From NCBI RefSeq assembly GCF_034190915.1, contig NW_026947484.1, positions 212,672,657 to 212,736,656 on the forward strand: a stretch of 64,000 nt of DNA, written 5' to 3'. Position numbers and translations under genes: made by a program. The notes under the pieces were generated by a model. The model worked only from the letters and a program-made list of their open reading frames with translations, searched no databases and was not told where the DNA came from. Below, piece by piece: positions 23,926 to 36,884 of this stretch. Every line of letters starts with the position of its first letter. Within the stretch, counting starts at the first letter, position 1. Origin of the DNA: Cavia porcellus. Taxonomy: Eukaryota; Chordata; Mammalia; Rodentia; Caviidae.

Positions 23926-24774
23926 CAGCCCAGCAGCCTGGCAGCAGGAGGTAGAGACACAGCTGTCCCTCTGGGGGAAGCCACCCCTTTATTGCTCAGT
24001 CTACTTCCCTTCTGGAGGGTAGAGGTCCTGCTGTTCTCATGGGAATGGGCTGGGTCAGGCCCAACACTGACTTCCAGTCTAATGGAATTGCTTCTTGGAC
24101 AGAAGTAGTCACAAGGACCTGGAGAAGCTTCCTCCAAACCCTGCTGCTCACCTTGAACTTCTCACCTTCCTTTCCTGAGGAAGGACCTAGAAACAGGAGG
24201 TGGGACCAGGCCTTAGTGGAAACCCAGGCCATCCTGGAGCCAGAACCTTAGATCTGTGAGCCTGTCTGTCTGGTGGAGAAACTGAGGCCCTGAGTATCAT
24301 CCAACTCATTAGCACTTACCTGTGCAGGCCACGGGAGCCCACTAGACATATTTTCCAAGCAGGAAGGTCCTTAGTGCGAGAGGACAGGGAATTGGGGCAG
24401 GGCCGATGTGGGGCTATGGGTTGCAGGAGCCCCCAGAGCCTTTTGTTTCTGTAGTGGGCCAGGCAATTCATAGGTGCTGCTGTGTAGGGGCAGTACCCAC
24501 CCTATCACTGCCCAGCCTGACAATTGCTAATTGTGGTAAGAACCCTGTGATGCTCCCTTGGGACTTTGTTGTGTACTTCTAGACGCCATCAATGCACAAT
24601 GGCCCCAACTCCTCTGGTGTAAACACTGCCAAATGAGACAAACAATAACATGGCCACAGCAGAAAAAGATGGGGTGCCAAGAGAGACAGTGTGGGCTCCT
24701 GCAGAGTCTGGGGCTGGGAAGCGGTTCACATAGGTGCTGCCAGCCCTTGGCATGGGGATCACATTTTTGTGTTT

Positions 24775-24935
24775 CAGTTGTTTGAGGAATGTGCCAAAAA
24801 TGATAACGGCTTTACTCTGCGTTTAGAGCTCCAAGAAAAAAAAAATCAGCACTAAACAAATGTCAGAAATGATAACATTGAGGATAAAGATCCAACAGCC
24901 TTAGATTATTTCACTGAATGAATATATAAGAAGCA
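24775..24935. promoter_or_regulatory. Possible conserved non-coding element
   Basis: Unique AT-rich block with the repeated core AATGATAA (twice, near 24797 and 24868), GTTTAGAGCTCC, AGCACTAAACAAATG (forkhead-like TAAACAAA) and GATAAAGAT. No repeat family is recognised. This is a weak call from motif content. Confidence 0.22.
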
Positions 24936-25140
24936 ACGGGTATGTGTAACACATCCTAAACACTGGGAATACATCAGGTGGCCAGCAAGGGCTCACAGTT
25001 CCCGGCTCCTCACAGCCTGGGGGAGGTGTGATAGTAAACAAGAAAACAAATGAATTACAACACTGGGGTGTGTTGTTTAAAAAAGAAAAAGAACAGGAGA
25101 GGTGAGGAAGTCTTCCCTGAGAAGGTGAAACCCCAGAGGA
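24935..25140 (+). repeat. L2-like relic
   Basis: CATCCTAAACACTGGGAATACATCAGG, AAGGGCTCACAGTTCC, GGGGGAGGTGTGATAGTAAACAAG and AGGAAGTCTTCCCTGAGAAGGTGA follow the L2 'ctaagcactggggatacag...aggaagacttcctggaggaggtga' order. Confidence 0.45.
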
Positions 25141-25314
25141 GAGTTTCCGTGGTCCCTTGGTGTGATCAGATTTTCTTACTCTCAGGAATGGGCAAAAATA
25201 TCATCACACTCTGTAGTCATGATTGAGCCCATGGTTCTGAAAAGCCCAGCCCGGAGGGATATTTGGAGCCTTGAGAACCAACCTGGTCACTTTTAGATTC
25301 TTCCAAGGCTCCTT

Positions 25315-25500
25315 CAGCCACAGTCACATCAATCCATGAGGTAATAAAGCACCTAATGATTATATTGCTGTGCCTATTAATTATGATACTTTGAAGATCT
25401 GCACTTTATCCTTTTCAAAGGTCTCCCCAGGGAGATAATGGTTACAAAAGTGAGTTTTAAAATGTACTTTTAAGAAGAATGATTTAAAAAAGAAAGGTAT
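25315..25500. promoter_or_regulatory. Candidate conserved intronic element (TAAT-rich)
   Basis: AT-rich, repeat-free block with several homeodomain cores: GGTAATAAAG, CCTAATGATTA, CTATTAATTATGATAC. It also has GGAGATAATGG and CTTTTCAAAGG, a TCF/LEF- or GR-half-site-like palindrome. The order and density look like a conserved non-coding element rather than drifted repeat sequence, but no comparison was possible. Confidence 0.3.
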
Positions 25501-25575
25501 GGTTTTACCAAACTTAGAGTCGATCTCAAAATAGGAATCTGTGCTAAATCTCCTGTCCTAGATCATACACGTCAG

Positions 25576-25618
25576 AGAACACCTAGAGACACCTAGAGAC
25601 ATAGACACCTAGAGACTT
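25576..25618. repeat. Short tandem repeat, unit ACACCTAGAG
   Basis: Three ACACCTAGAGAC units, the third separated by ATAG. Small local slippage expansion. Confidence 0.8.
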
Positions 25619-27894
25619 GTGAGAGCTCCTCTTAGTCTTACGGGGAGGAAGGCTTTGCCAGGGACATAAAGAAAGGGAAGGGGCAGTGGCAGCATCTGTA
25701 ATCTGTTTGGCCAAAACCCTGTGGTCACCCTGACACTAATTTTGGAGGCAAAGGAATTCAAGTGAGAGAAACTTTGTCACTGTCCAAAATAAACAGCAGC
25801 CCTGAAGATTTGACTCAAGGAGAATTAGGCTGTTGTCATAGTCTTGTAATATTTGGGCCCATACAAGGAGCTACAGGTGGCCAGAACCAGGCGCTTATTG
25901 ATCTGAATGGTAAACGGTTTCAAATATGCTCAAGAGACGGCTCAGGACAGAGGATCTGTGTTCATAGCTGCTCAGACTCATTTCTGCCTGTGACATCTGG
26001 TCCTTGGGGTCTCCCAAGGCCTTGAGCTGAATGGTGGCCTTGGAGACACATCACCTCCAGGTACAGTCAAGTCCAGTATCTCACTGACCAGGGTGAAGGA
26101 AAGAGCTTGCTAGAAGTTCAGCAGAGGTGAATTTTGGACTTCGAAAAGAAAATGAACACAAAGTAACAGACACAGAACCAAACACAGGTTTCAGAAATGA
26201 ACTTGGTTAAGATACTTTCTTTTCTCCTTCCTGATGCTTACGTGGAGCTATTGGAAAGTAGATGCTAGATTCACATCTTTAACCATGAAAAGATCTTAAC
26301 AAATACCACTTTAGGGCCTGGGTCAACTTCCCAGGGGATGCCCAAAGTCCCAAACAGCTCCTTGCCCTGGACTCCCTGTCCCTTTCTGGCTGTGACAGTC
26401 CCAGATGAGACAGGCACTATTTCATCCGTCTCCTCTGGGCTCAAGCCTGATGCTCACAGAGAATGCACTGAGGACCTGGGTAGCATCGTTCTCCCAGCTG
26501 ATCACTGCAGGTATCTAAGAGGAAGCGACAACAAAACATGCAGTTTTCATCATGACATCAAACTCCAAGCCAAGAGTTTTCAAGCCTTTCTCAAAGAGCC
26601 ACTGGACAGAATACGCTGGCTTAGATGAGACTTACTGATCTCTGATCTCTGCTGTCCCTGGAGTGGGCTCTTGTCCAGTTATTTGGGATCTCTGGCCAGG
26701 ACTTGCCCCACAAGTATTCAGCTGTGACCTTAAATGCTTCTAAATTCCTCCAACAGAAAGGTTACACCTGCTGGGGGAAGAAGAAGGCCCGGTTGCCCCA
26801 CCCAGGTGACTCCAGAAAGATGACTCCTTTTTTTTTAATCTTCTGGCAGCATTGAACTGAGAGCACTGGGGTTGGGGTTTAGGGAATGGTGTGGCTACGA
26901 AATAAGAAAGGAGAAGGTCAAGGAACAGCTGAGCCACACACTCATCAAAAGGCATGAGATGAACAGTTACTGGTAAGACTGGCAAAAGGGATAATCCGAT
27001 GTGGACTTGGCCAACTCCCTACAAATAGCTGAATGTTGAAAGCACATTTTACCTTTCTAAAATGGGAAATGGCAAGAATGGATAGAATGAAAGCATGAAG
27101 GGCACAAAGGCTTTACCAGCCTGAGAACATGAAGATGAGGTCACTATTATCTCAGGGCAGTGCAAGTTGTCCCCTTCCAGTCCCCACAATATATCTAGAA
27201 AGGCTCGTATAGAGCATGCATTCAGCTAAAGGATGCTACAGGCCCCAAAGAGCAACCTGGGTACTTTTCACAGATGATCTCCTAATGGGTATCGGAAGCC
27301 TTTGAGGTCAGTATTACAGAGGTAGCTATGGCTTCCTCCAACCACTCCAGATATTCACACAACCAGGCTCATGCTTGGAGGGTATAATATTCCAGAAGAA
27401 GCAGGCACTACCCCTGTGGCACCAAAGCAGCCCAAAATTCATCAAACATGACTCAGGAGAGCCCATCCCTAAACTTTTCAGCACAGTGCAGGAAATGGTT
27501 TCTATTTCTCATCTGTTAAGAAAGCTCCAGGTCCAGGTCTGGAAGGGGCCTTTCCTAGCCCTGGCCTACACACTGCCAACCGCTGTCCTATTGCTTTAGT
27601 CAGTGTCCACCTCCACTGCAATGCCCCATGCCCATCTGCCTATACAGATTCTACCTGTTCTGAGACCTGGAGTTTAATTCTTTCCGGTTAAACCTCCCTG
27701 GGATTGAAGGCAATCACTTTCTTTTCTAACTATTTACCATGGAAAAGATCCATTTGTGATCATCCACTCTCACTTAATTCCTATCAGTATCCTGCTGTTG
27801 ACTCCATGCCTTTATTTAAACTAGTTCTGACTTCCTTACACGGCAGTGTCCTAAAGATGCAGCTAGGATATGCATTAACATAAGCCATCTCAAA
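25619..27894. other. Intronic sequence with no recognisable element
   Basis: Unique sequence; open frames of up to 96 codons (26338) lack any recognisable domain or repeat identity. Confidence 0.45.
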
Positions 27895-27980
27895 ATTTTT
27901 TTTATTAGTACATGTTTGCAGTACATAATGTTTACATTCCTTGTGGGGTGTGTGCACATGTACATAACACAGCTTGATTC
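27895..27980 (-). repeat. Unnamed dispersed repeat, copy B
   Basis: T-run, then AGTACATGTTTGCAGTACATAATG, TTACATTCCTTG and CATGTACATAACACAGC. It is the reverse complement of copy A at 10591 and like copy C at 39855. Confidence 0.6.
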
Positions 27981-28760
27981 CTTTTAAACAAATAAATCAT
28001 TTTATAAGATCCAGAACATAAGCTCCATCCAACATCTCTTTGTAATCTTACTGTGCACCACAGTCCTGAAATGGGCGATAATCTATAAACAATTATACAC
28101 AGTAATGAGGCCAGCGCCCTACAAATCTCACGGTCCATGTGGCGCATATGATGAGGATGGGTTAAACTGATCCAAGACAAGACTTCTTCACACTGAGCTC
28201 CCAAAGTTCCTGACACAGAATTAGTTTACAAACAACTGACTAACTCAGTGTGGACAGACTTCTGCTCCAGGGCACTCTGGGAAAAACGAACAGGAAAAGA
28301 TGACTGGGACCCAGTTCTTGCAGAGCTCACCACCTCACTGCTATAGCTCTCTCCTTACGCTGTCACATAGATGACAAAGGACGGAATGGAGACCAAATAA
28401 AAACCGTGGAAAGCGATGTGCGGCTACCAAGGAAGGCTCCCCAGGGCAAATGCTCTCTGAGAGCTGGTGGCACCAGTACAACTTTGCCATTTAGAAATTT
28501 TTAAATTTTGAGGCTAAGGGAGTATTTTCCTGTTTGGCTGGTATCTGCCTTGATAGAGTATATAGGGCCTTGTTGATGTGAAGCACTACATAATATTAGC
28601 CTGATGCTTGCATATGATATAAAGTCGTGTTTGCCTGTGGTTTCTCCCCCACCAATTTTTCTTCCTTTTTAAAAGAAAATGAGTGAGGCAGGCTTTCCAA
28701 GTAACCCAAAGGGACACTAACAAAGCATTTTTGTGATTAAAAAAAGAAACTGAGCATAAG
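27981..28760. other. Intronic sequence with no recognisable element
   Basis: Nothing recognised. Confidence 0.4.
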
Positions 28761-28761
28761 C

Positions 28762-28880
28762 ACCTGGGATGGTCATAATACACACCTGTAATCCCAGCAC
28801 TCAGAACTGAAGCAAAAGGATCACAACTTTAAGGCTACTTTGGATTACATAGAAAAACAGAAACAGAAACAAATAACCCT
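28762..28880 (+). repeat. B1-type SINE, diverged
   Basis: GGGATGGTCATAATACACACCTGTAATCCCAGCACTCAG, AAAAGGATCACAAC, CTACTTTGGATTACATAG and an A-rich tail. Confidence 0.75.
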
Positions 28881-28911
28881 GAACATGATTTCAGATTTTT
28901 TTTTTTTAAAA

Positions 28912-29073
28912 AAGCAGCCATCCATGGTGGTAAGTAGTGGTAATCCTAGAACTCTGAGAGGCTGATAAAGGAGGATCCTAAATTTGAACCTAGCCCAGAC
29001 CATTCAGTGACTTAGCAAACCTGGTCTCAAGATAATAATGACAATGATGATGATGATGTTGATGATGATGATA
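28912..29073 (+). repeat. B1-related SINE with (GAT)n tail
   Basis: GCAGCCATCCATGGTGGTAAG, GGTAATCCTAGAACTCTGAGAGGCTGATAAAGGAGGATCC, AACCTAGCCCAGACCATTCAGTG and CCTGGTCTCAAG form a diverged B1-like body. The tail has turned into GATGATGATG...ATGATGATGATAG (29040-29073). Confidence 0.6.
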
Positions 29074-30486
29074 GTTTAATGTGAATGTTCTAGGTTCAAT
29101 CACCAGAACCAATCAATCAATACATGAAGCAGCAAGGATGCACAAGAAAATTAGAACCCCTGCTCATGAGCCACAGGCAAGAACAAATGAAATGTCATTA
29201 AGGAATAAGGAACTATCAAGCACTGTGGAAAACATAATCAAGAGCTAGTAGGAAATGGAGGGGTGATGCCAGTGTGGGAATTACTATGGAATTCAGTGGA
29301 AGCTGGGGAGAAAGTATGAGATATTTGAGTAAGAGGGCAGGAAAAGCGTTTAGGTATGTGCCACTGTGAGGGACAGGTAGAGATGACGACCGAGACACTG
29401 CCTTTGGGATGAGGCAAGAAGCTTGTCTTGGGAGGCAGAAGACACCCCGGATGATGGGGAGTGATGTGGGAGAGCCGGAGTAGGTTCCTTGCTGCAGCAA
29501 GGTAAATTCCACTGCCACCAGGCTGTCCTTTAGAAGAATGCTGAGCTCTGAGTGTCTCACTAATCCTTCACAGTCCTTCAGAGAAATGCCAAGTCCACAA
29601 CAGACACCCCTTTTCCTCCCTGAAGGCTCTCTGAGCTTCTAGCACAGTGCAATCCTACCAAGGGAACCTGACATGGGGGTGGTCTCAACACCTGCAAACT
29701 TCATGGGGGAGGCTGGGGAACCTAGGTTGGTAGCCTAGGCACTCCCCCATCAGGCAGACAGTCAGGAGAGGCATTGGCCTAAACTGCCATGGAAAGACAG
29801 AAGACTCCAGAGCTGGGAACCACACACTAACTAGGATTTCTCTCTGCCTACTTGACCACCACAAAGGTCCTCACCAAATAAATGGAAGCGGTGCATCACT
29901 AAGTCAAAACAAGCAGAGATGGCAAGAAGGTCAGAAAGAGGCTGGGAAAGGTCTTGGCTCCCATGTCCTACCACCTTTAATTCCCCTAAGCCCTGGGTAG
30001 AGAATAAAAGACAGACTCCTGCTCACAGTGATATGGTTACATTTATAGAAGCTCCCTTGTCACCAGTGAAATGTGACCTTCATACTTTCCTTATCTCAAC
30101 ATCTGGGTAAACACTTGTTGTGCAAGCACACAAATGAAGGTTCTAAAGGTGAAATGCGGTGTGTCTGGTAACACCACACTGCTCCAAACCCAGGACCTTT
30201 TGGCTCTGCACACGCCTTCTCTCTCCCTTTACTCTGGGCACCAAAATTAGCTCCATCGACCTCAGCCAGTGCTGGAGTGAATGCTGTCATTCTAAAATAG
30301 CACCTGAAAACCCTTGGAAACCCAGGAGACCAATGCAAGGGGACAGTGGCTTACAGAAATTTACTGAGACAACAATTTCACCAGACTGCATTTTCAACTA
30401 AGTACATAAGAAATGAGCATTTGGGGGACTTATTCTGGAATCTTTATAAGGTGAATGATATTCTTTTTGCTCCTTGAATCCCCTAC
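29074..30486. other. Intronic sequence with no recognisable element
   Basis: Unique sequence; several overlapping short frames but no gene evidence. Confidence 0.45.
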
Positions 30487-30631
30487 AGAGCATATTTTAT
30501 TTATTTATTTATTTTTTATTTTTTGGTCTTTTTCCTTTTTATCAGTATCAAGGATCGAACTCATGACTGCCTGCTTGCAAGGCAGGCGCTTATGCCGCTG
30601 AGCTAAATCCCCAGCCCTAGAGCATATTTTA
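30487..30631 (-). repeat. ID-like SINE (CTTGCAA-loop subfamily) with 13-bp target-site duplication
   Basis: Exact AGAGCATATTTTA repeats at 30487-30499 and 30619-30631 flank a (TTTA)n/T-rich tail and a reversed ID body with GGATCGAACTCATGAC (B box), CTGCTTGCAAGGCAGGCGC (anticodon arm) and GCTGAGCTAAATCCCCAGCCC (A box and head). Confidence 0.92.
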
Positions 30632-30715
30632 AATGTCTTGTTGCTCTATTAAGCATGAATATTTTCATTCAGGAAAATCTTATGGAGATCCTATGCTTGT
30701 TCATAAGAACGTTTA

Positions 30716-30871
30716 TCTTTGTTTTTTGTCTTTTTGAGACAGGGTCTTGCTATGCAGTTCAGGCTGGCCTTGAGCTCACTTTGTAGCCCAGGCTGGTCTC
30801 GAACTCACAACAATCCTCTTGCCTCAGCCTCCCAACTGCTGGGATTACAGGCGTGAGCCACCATGCCCATC
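30716..30871 (-). repeat. B1-type SINE
   Basis: Reversed, near full length: TTTTTGAGACAGGGTCTTGC, duplicated 'caggctggcc/caggctggtc' segments, AATCCTCTTGCCTCAGCCTCC, GCTGGGATTACAGGCGTGAGCC. It is the best-preserved B1 in the window. Confidence 0.95.
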
Positions 30872-33321
30872 AAGAATGTTTATCTTAATATTAGTCCATG
30901 CTTCAATTCCAAATTTTACTTTACTAACTTGCACAGTCCTATTATTTCTAGAATACGCTCTAAAAATATCATTTGTCCTATTTTCCCACATCTTTGATAG
31001 TTCAGAATTGATCCTTTTAAAATTATTCTGAAATTTGGAACTCTCAAATAGTCCCTCATAAGCATAATTTTCTGTTGTTTCCACACAGACTTTATAAACA
31101 TAGCCAAGTAACATTTTTTCTGTGCACTTAAAGGTACTCTTCCTGCAACTATGTATGGTGTTTTTCCAGAATAATCTTTCCCAACACTCCGGAGTGCTTC
31201 AGCAACAGGAAGTTGTAAAGGTAGGAAGGAGGCCTGTAAATATTTGCTGTAATTACTCATTAGTGATGAGAAGAGTTCGCCTAGCAGTTTGAGTCACCGC
31301 TTTGTGCTCTTGGCCCGTGAGCTGCTAGCAGCGGCCTGAGGTGGTACACAGGGTCGCAGCCTGCCACAGACTCCAGGCTGTGCTGAGACTGCTGCTTCTC
31401 TCAGGAGCTCCATCTCCCAAGGCAAGATGAGGACAGTATTTCGTCCTCCTTTTCCTTGTCTCCTCTCTAGAGGCAATCAGGACATATTTTATACAATGCA
31501 TGACAGTTAACTTATAAATGGAATTGTTACTAGTGATGAAACATCAAGAGAGACAGAGAGAACACCATCTTCCTGGACATGCCGTATGGTGACTTAAATG
31601 ATTACCACCAAAAAATTCTATGTATTAATTGATATATTTTAAAAGATCTGTAAAATGTTTCTGAGCTTCTCAGATTGAGCCCTCGTGTCCTGTTACTCAT
31701 AACAAACTACTGACTTCACAGTCACAGGCCAACATCTGACATCTCAAACAACAAATGAGATCAAAAGAAGCCACCAAAGCCACTTCAGCATTGATTAACT
31801 TCTAAGACTGCTACTAACTATACCTGGAGCATTTGGGGAACAGGCAACAAGGTAGTGGAAGTCACCAGCAGCAGCACAGACACAACTGTGAGATAATGGG
31901 TCCATTTGCAGGCCCACGTGTTTTATTACAATGTCTAATAGGAAAACATCACTGATCTACTATGATTCCTAGCATTTAACTATTAGGGTTGGGGAGCTTT
32001 TTATTTTTTATTGGAGGGTGCCATCAAGAGGGGAAAAGCAGGGTGTAAAAAAAAGTTCTGACAATTCCCTTCCGTGGCTTCATAGAATTTTTTTAAAGTG
32101 TCAGATGAGTGCAGGACAAATAAATATATACATTTTAATGAAGTAATTTCCCTTATAGACAAGCTACGCTTTCTAAAGTATTTTTCTGCATGAGAAAAAA
32201 ATTCATCTGTTACCTGCAGTCATTACTAGCACTCATAATTTAAAACTGAAGAATCTTTCCAAGTGAAGAGGTGAAAATGTGCCTCCTGGGAACATGTGAG
32301 GCTTCCAGTGGTGACACCATAAAATTGGAGATTGCTGACATGCTAGTGGTCCCTGGAAATAGCCTGAGGCACTTGAGCAAACCAGTATTTCTTGAGATAT
32401 TAGAAAAATCCATTTATTAATAGTTAATATTCTGGCTACTACACACCTGCCTCTTTGGCATATGGGATCTCAAAGCAGCCCAACACTCTCCTAATTCATG
32501 CTTTCAGATCAGTTTTTTGTTTTCCAATAGCAGGAACAGACAACTGGCATCAAATGACACCCAACCTCTATGTGAAAAACCATCTATGCTATTGGTGACA
32601 CATACAGTACTCACTGGCAGCCACCGCATGTGCGGTAATACACAACTGCTGGCTTCTCTGTTATGATACACATCGGTGCAATTATTAACAACACACTGGC
32701 AAAACTCTTCAAGTGCTCTAGATTCACAGGAGAGAGGCCAGGTCTTGTGAAAGCTTGGAGCTCACCAGAGAAAGGGCTCTATAAGGATACAACAATCACA
32801 GTTATTCTTTATCCCCCCATCCATCTTTTCCTTCCTGTGCTTGCGATTTCAAAAGATCAAAAGAGCCAGAGGAAGTCCTGTACATCTTGACTGGTAGATG
32901 GTTCCTCAGAAGCCACAGAGGAAGAGCTCCTAACAGGTCCTGCAGCACAATGCAGTCCGAAGGTTGAGTAGTTATTGAAGTCCTGCCACCATCGAAGGGA
33001 GGGAGGTGGAAAGCTTTGAACTTCTAGGAGCAGTAGAAAACCACCCTTCAGTCTGAGCTGAGGAAAATCTACAAAAGATAAGAAATTCCAGGGTTCCAAG
33101 TCTACCTGCAGACCTTCAGTTTCTGACAGTGAGGTTTGATATAAGGGATGAATCACAAAAGAGAAAGGTCATTATAATAATTATAAACACAACAAAAGCA
33201 GCTATCATTTATAGCATGCTTACTACATTCACACAAGGCAGTAAACAGTTTTATAGGTCTCTTGGGTAAGGTGAGGAGGCAGTGGTGAGAGTACAGAAGG
33301 TGGCAACCACTTCGCCCAGGT
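30872..33321. other. Intronic sequence with no recognisable element
   Basis: Unique sequence. The GC-richer patch at 31290-31480 has no exon signals. Confidence 0.45.
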
Positions 33322-33480
33322 TAACTCTCAGCTCTGCCTGTGCTACCTGTAACCTTGGGCGGTAACCTTGCTATACTTCAGCTTTCCCATCAGTGAAATG
33401 GGGCTTATCTCATGAGTTGTTATGAGGATTAAAAGAATGAATCCATGTAAAGTTCTGAAGATGGTGCTGGCGCAAAAAGA
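33322..33480 (+). repeat. MIR SINE
   Basis: CTCAGCTCTGCCTGTGCTACC, AACCTTGGGCGGTAACCTTGC, CAGCTTTCCCATCAGTGAAATGGGG, GAGTTGTTATGAGGATTAAAAGAATG and CATGTAAAGTTCTGAAGATGGTGCTGGCGC cover most of the MIR consensus. Confidence 0.85.
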
Positions 33481-34289
33481 TGTAATATTCAGTTTTTTGT
33501 TTTGTCCTCATGTATATGATTTATCTTAAGGGCATACACATACCTAGGCGATAGAAGGACTTCCAAATGTGTTTGAAATTATTCTCACCGGCATCTTAAT
33601 AAGCATTAACAAAATGAATCACACCAAAATTAACGCACTTGGTTTCCATTCCATCCATTACCGAGGGTACATGGGCAGGTGGACAGACAAGCCTGGCAGC
33701 TACAGAAAAGGTAAAGTTGCACCTCAAAATCCTTACTAGATGCACAAACCAACTTCTTATCTCCTCTGCAAAGCAGGAAAAGACATGGACTGGGAAATAC
33801 AGGAATGGTCTGGGACCTGAACAGAAGGATTCTAAAGTGCTTTAAAATAGTCACCAAGTGGGACATCCAAGTGCAAGGGCTGGCCTTCTCCAGATTAAAC
33901 AACTTTGAAAGGCCAGTAAGGGCTGAACAGATTCCTTCAGGAAAAACAATGTCCTTATGTAACACGTGGTACAGTTTCAAAAAAAAAATCACAGAATACC
34001 CCCTGATGCCAATTTACAGTCTGGGTAAAAAGGCCCCACTTCCTTCTCAGTGGCTCTTGGGGTCACAGCTGTCTCCATGGCTCTCCTAAGCTGAGCCAGG
34101 AGCCTCTCTGCCCTTGCAGTTTAGGGAACCCTACCAGATTCTTTCCTCCATGCCCCTCACCCAGTGCAAGTGAGGCAAGTCCAGCAAACAGTTGATTTGG
34201 GGAGCCTGTCCATGATGACAAAGTTCATGATAGAGAATACCCTTGAACTTCCTCTGTTTTCCCTACTCTCACTACCCCCAAACACCAGC
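33481..34289. other. Intronic sequence with no recognisable element
   Basis: Nothing recognised; overlapping frames on both strands at 33.63-34.09 kb are judged fortuitous. Confidence 0.4.
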
Positions 34290-34620
34290 TACCCCTCTGG
34301 GCCTTCTAGCACCTACTCTTTGTGACTCCAGGGACTCTATGAACCCCACCCCCAAACACACATACACACACCTTAAATGCTGCTTAGAGTGTTATCTTTT
34401 GCTTCAAAATATTTGATTCCTACAGAAAAATCACGTGTAAGCTATGGGCTATATTTTCAGCTAAGTTCATTTGTGTGTCCCTCCTCCCCACCTCAATCAG
34501 ACTAAGCAACTTGAAGGCAAGGACCACATCCCCCGTTGCCTACTCTTCTCTTTAGCATTTTATCCAAATTAGGAGGAAGTCTTCACACACATTTGTCTTA
34601 CTGATTCATATGGAAAATAT
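34290..34620 (+). repeat. L2-like relic, weak
   Basis: CCCTCTGGGCCTTCTAGCACC, CAACTTGAAGGCAAGGACCACATC and CATTTGTCTTACTGATTCATATGG resemble the last part of L2. Confidence 0.35.
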
Positions 34621-36504
34621 CATTATGAGAACAGACACCATGGGGTTAGGTAGGTGTGGGGTAAAGGGAATTAGGACCGTGGGGACAAACACAGCTAACT
34701 ACACAATATTGGTAAAAGCCAGATCTTTCAGTACTAAAAACCAAAGAGAAGATCCATCAAGCTAAAATGAAAAGGGAAACAATCAAGCTGGCAGAGGATA
34801 GGGATTTCCTGAAAAGTGGAAAAGTCTAAATCTTGGGATAATTAACAATAGCAAGTATTTTCAAATGTGTTTGGATACTTAGTCCTGTAGGACTAAGAAG
34901 AAACCAATTAGATAATTATATTTCTAAACACTTTATATCACAGATTCCTAGAAAGTCGAGAATCATCCTCTACATATATATCCAGAAACAGGAAAGACAG
35001 AAACTGATTTACATTGGATGTAAGCTACTCAGTCTTACGGTTTTCACCCCTACTGAAAATGGAAATTCACCCTGTGCAAGAAGCAATCTAGCAGCTGTGA
35101 AATGTTCTCTAATTCACAAAATAATCTACCCCACCTGCGTCCTCACACTAGTTTTGTTTAATAAGATCATCTATATAGACATCTTTTTCTAACTGAAATA
35201 AAGGGACAGCACGAAAAGAATTCATGCTTCTCTTGGGTTTACAGACACAGAGACTAGCACACACTCTGATGTTTTTTCCCCCAAAACAAACCTCTGCCGC
35301 AGGCCAAAAGTTCTTATAATTATAGTACCTAGAAAAGCAAATCTGTGTTCTGCAAAATTCAGTGACTTGGGGAACATTGTACCACCTATGGTGGCATCGG
35401 ATATTCTAAACCTTTCTGATAACCTTATTGGCCACAGGCATTTCAATGAATGACAGAAAATGATAGGAAAATAAATGCTAATTGAGCATAATGAACCAGG
35501 GTTCTGATTCTTATCAGTACTAATTTTCCTTGTGTCTACAGAAGTCATTTTAATAACCTCTCAGGACCTTATCCAGAGAGAAATACTTGACTAGATACTT
35601 TTCAAATTCCCTCATGAAAAACTTCTGAGGTTCTCATCAACAACACTGAAAAAGCCTGAAGCCACAGCACTGTTTTGAACTTCATAAAAGCTGTATAAAT
35701 TAAAATGTCAATACCTAAACTCACAAAGTGTTATATTTATTCTGCACCATACTGCATTTTTGGTAATAAAACGTAAACTGATATCAAATATCAGAGAAAT
35801 ACATATTTAAAATATGCTTCAATTGACTAAAACTGTCCAGCAATACTTTTCCTTTAGAGATGGAAAAAAATGAACTTTGATTTTATTTTGGCAAACAACT
35901 AAGTCCAGCTGACATGGGAAGGGAAGGATAGTTTGGAAACTTCTGGTCCAGTGTCTCCCATTCCCCTTTCATCACTGGTCCAACACTAACATAGCCATTC
36001 CTGCAAGGTGTGCAGACCTGAGCCTGGCTTTGTGACTGGACTTTGATCCTTTATTATCTAAGGCTCTTATTTACATTCCCCTGTCCACTCTGCAACCTCC
36101 ACACTCAAGAACTTCCATACTTCGTTCTTTTAGAATCAGGAACATGACTGGTTGAGAACTTCACTCCACCAAAAGCCAAAGGAGCTTACTTTAGTACTGT
36201 TTAGAAAGCAAACTCTTTATTGTAACATTTTAACGTTTTTGTCAATGCAGAAAAGTTTTGGAACCAAATAATCCTACCCACCTCTTGAGGGGCATTACAG
36301 GGAATATGACAAAAGTTTGGAGAAGAAATTACTCTGGAACCAAAAGAAACACAGATCTTTTAACAACTAGTAGGCAGAATAATCAACAGGGAACCCCCCC
36401 TCGGTGTCACATCACACTCTTAACTCACTAGCTCACAAATGTTGACATCTTGATTCCTCAAAAAGCCTTGAGCCAAAAGAACCCAAATGAGAAAGTAAAT
36501 GAGC
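34621..36504. other. Intronic sequence with no recognisable element
   Basis: AT-rich unique sequence with no gene or repeat I can name. Confidence 0.45.
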
Positions 36505-36535
36505 CTCAAAAAAACAAACAAACAAACAAAAAAAC
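36505..36535. repeat. (CAAA)n simple repeat
   Basis: AAAAAACAAACAAACAAACAAAAAAACC. Confidence 0.9.
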
Positions 36536-36884
36536 CGATTCGATCAAGGGGATGGGACTTTGGATGGAGAAGGACACACTATTTGTCCTGCCATTCTTCA
36601 AGCAAAAACCCAGACAGGTCTCAGAGGGCCACTAGTCTAGCTGCGCAACACATGGAGTGGCCTCCTGGAGATTTCACAGGCAGTCTCCGCAAAGGTTTCT
36701 GAACGCTGCGGCTCTGGCCAATAATCTGGGGGCTCATTACACAGCCTTCTTCCCGCTTCCACCGGCTGCCTCTACCTCTCCGTCAGCCCTCAAACCAAAG
36801 GGACGCGGCAGGCAGCCGGCTGTATCTAAAACTTTCTCCCTTACTCTCAGGTTTGTGCCAAGGATGGACAGACATATAATAGCA

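Noticed and set aside
30541..30618. tRNA-like sequence (also at 4485, 17671, 40814, 50615, 56985)
   Set aside because: These have A and B boxes but carry A tails and target-site duplications, so they are tRNA-derived SINEs rather than tRNA genes.
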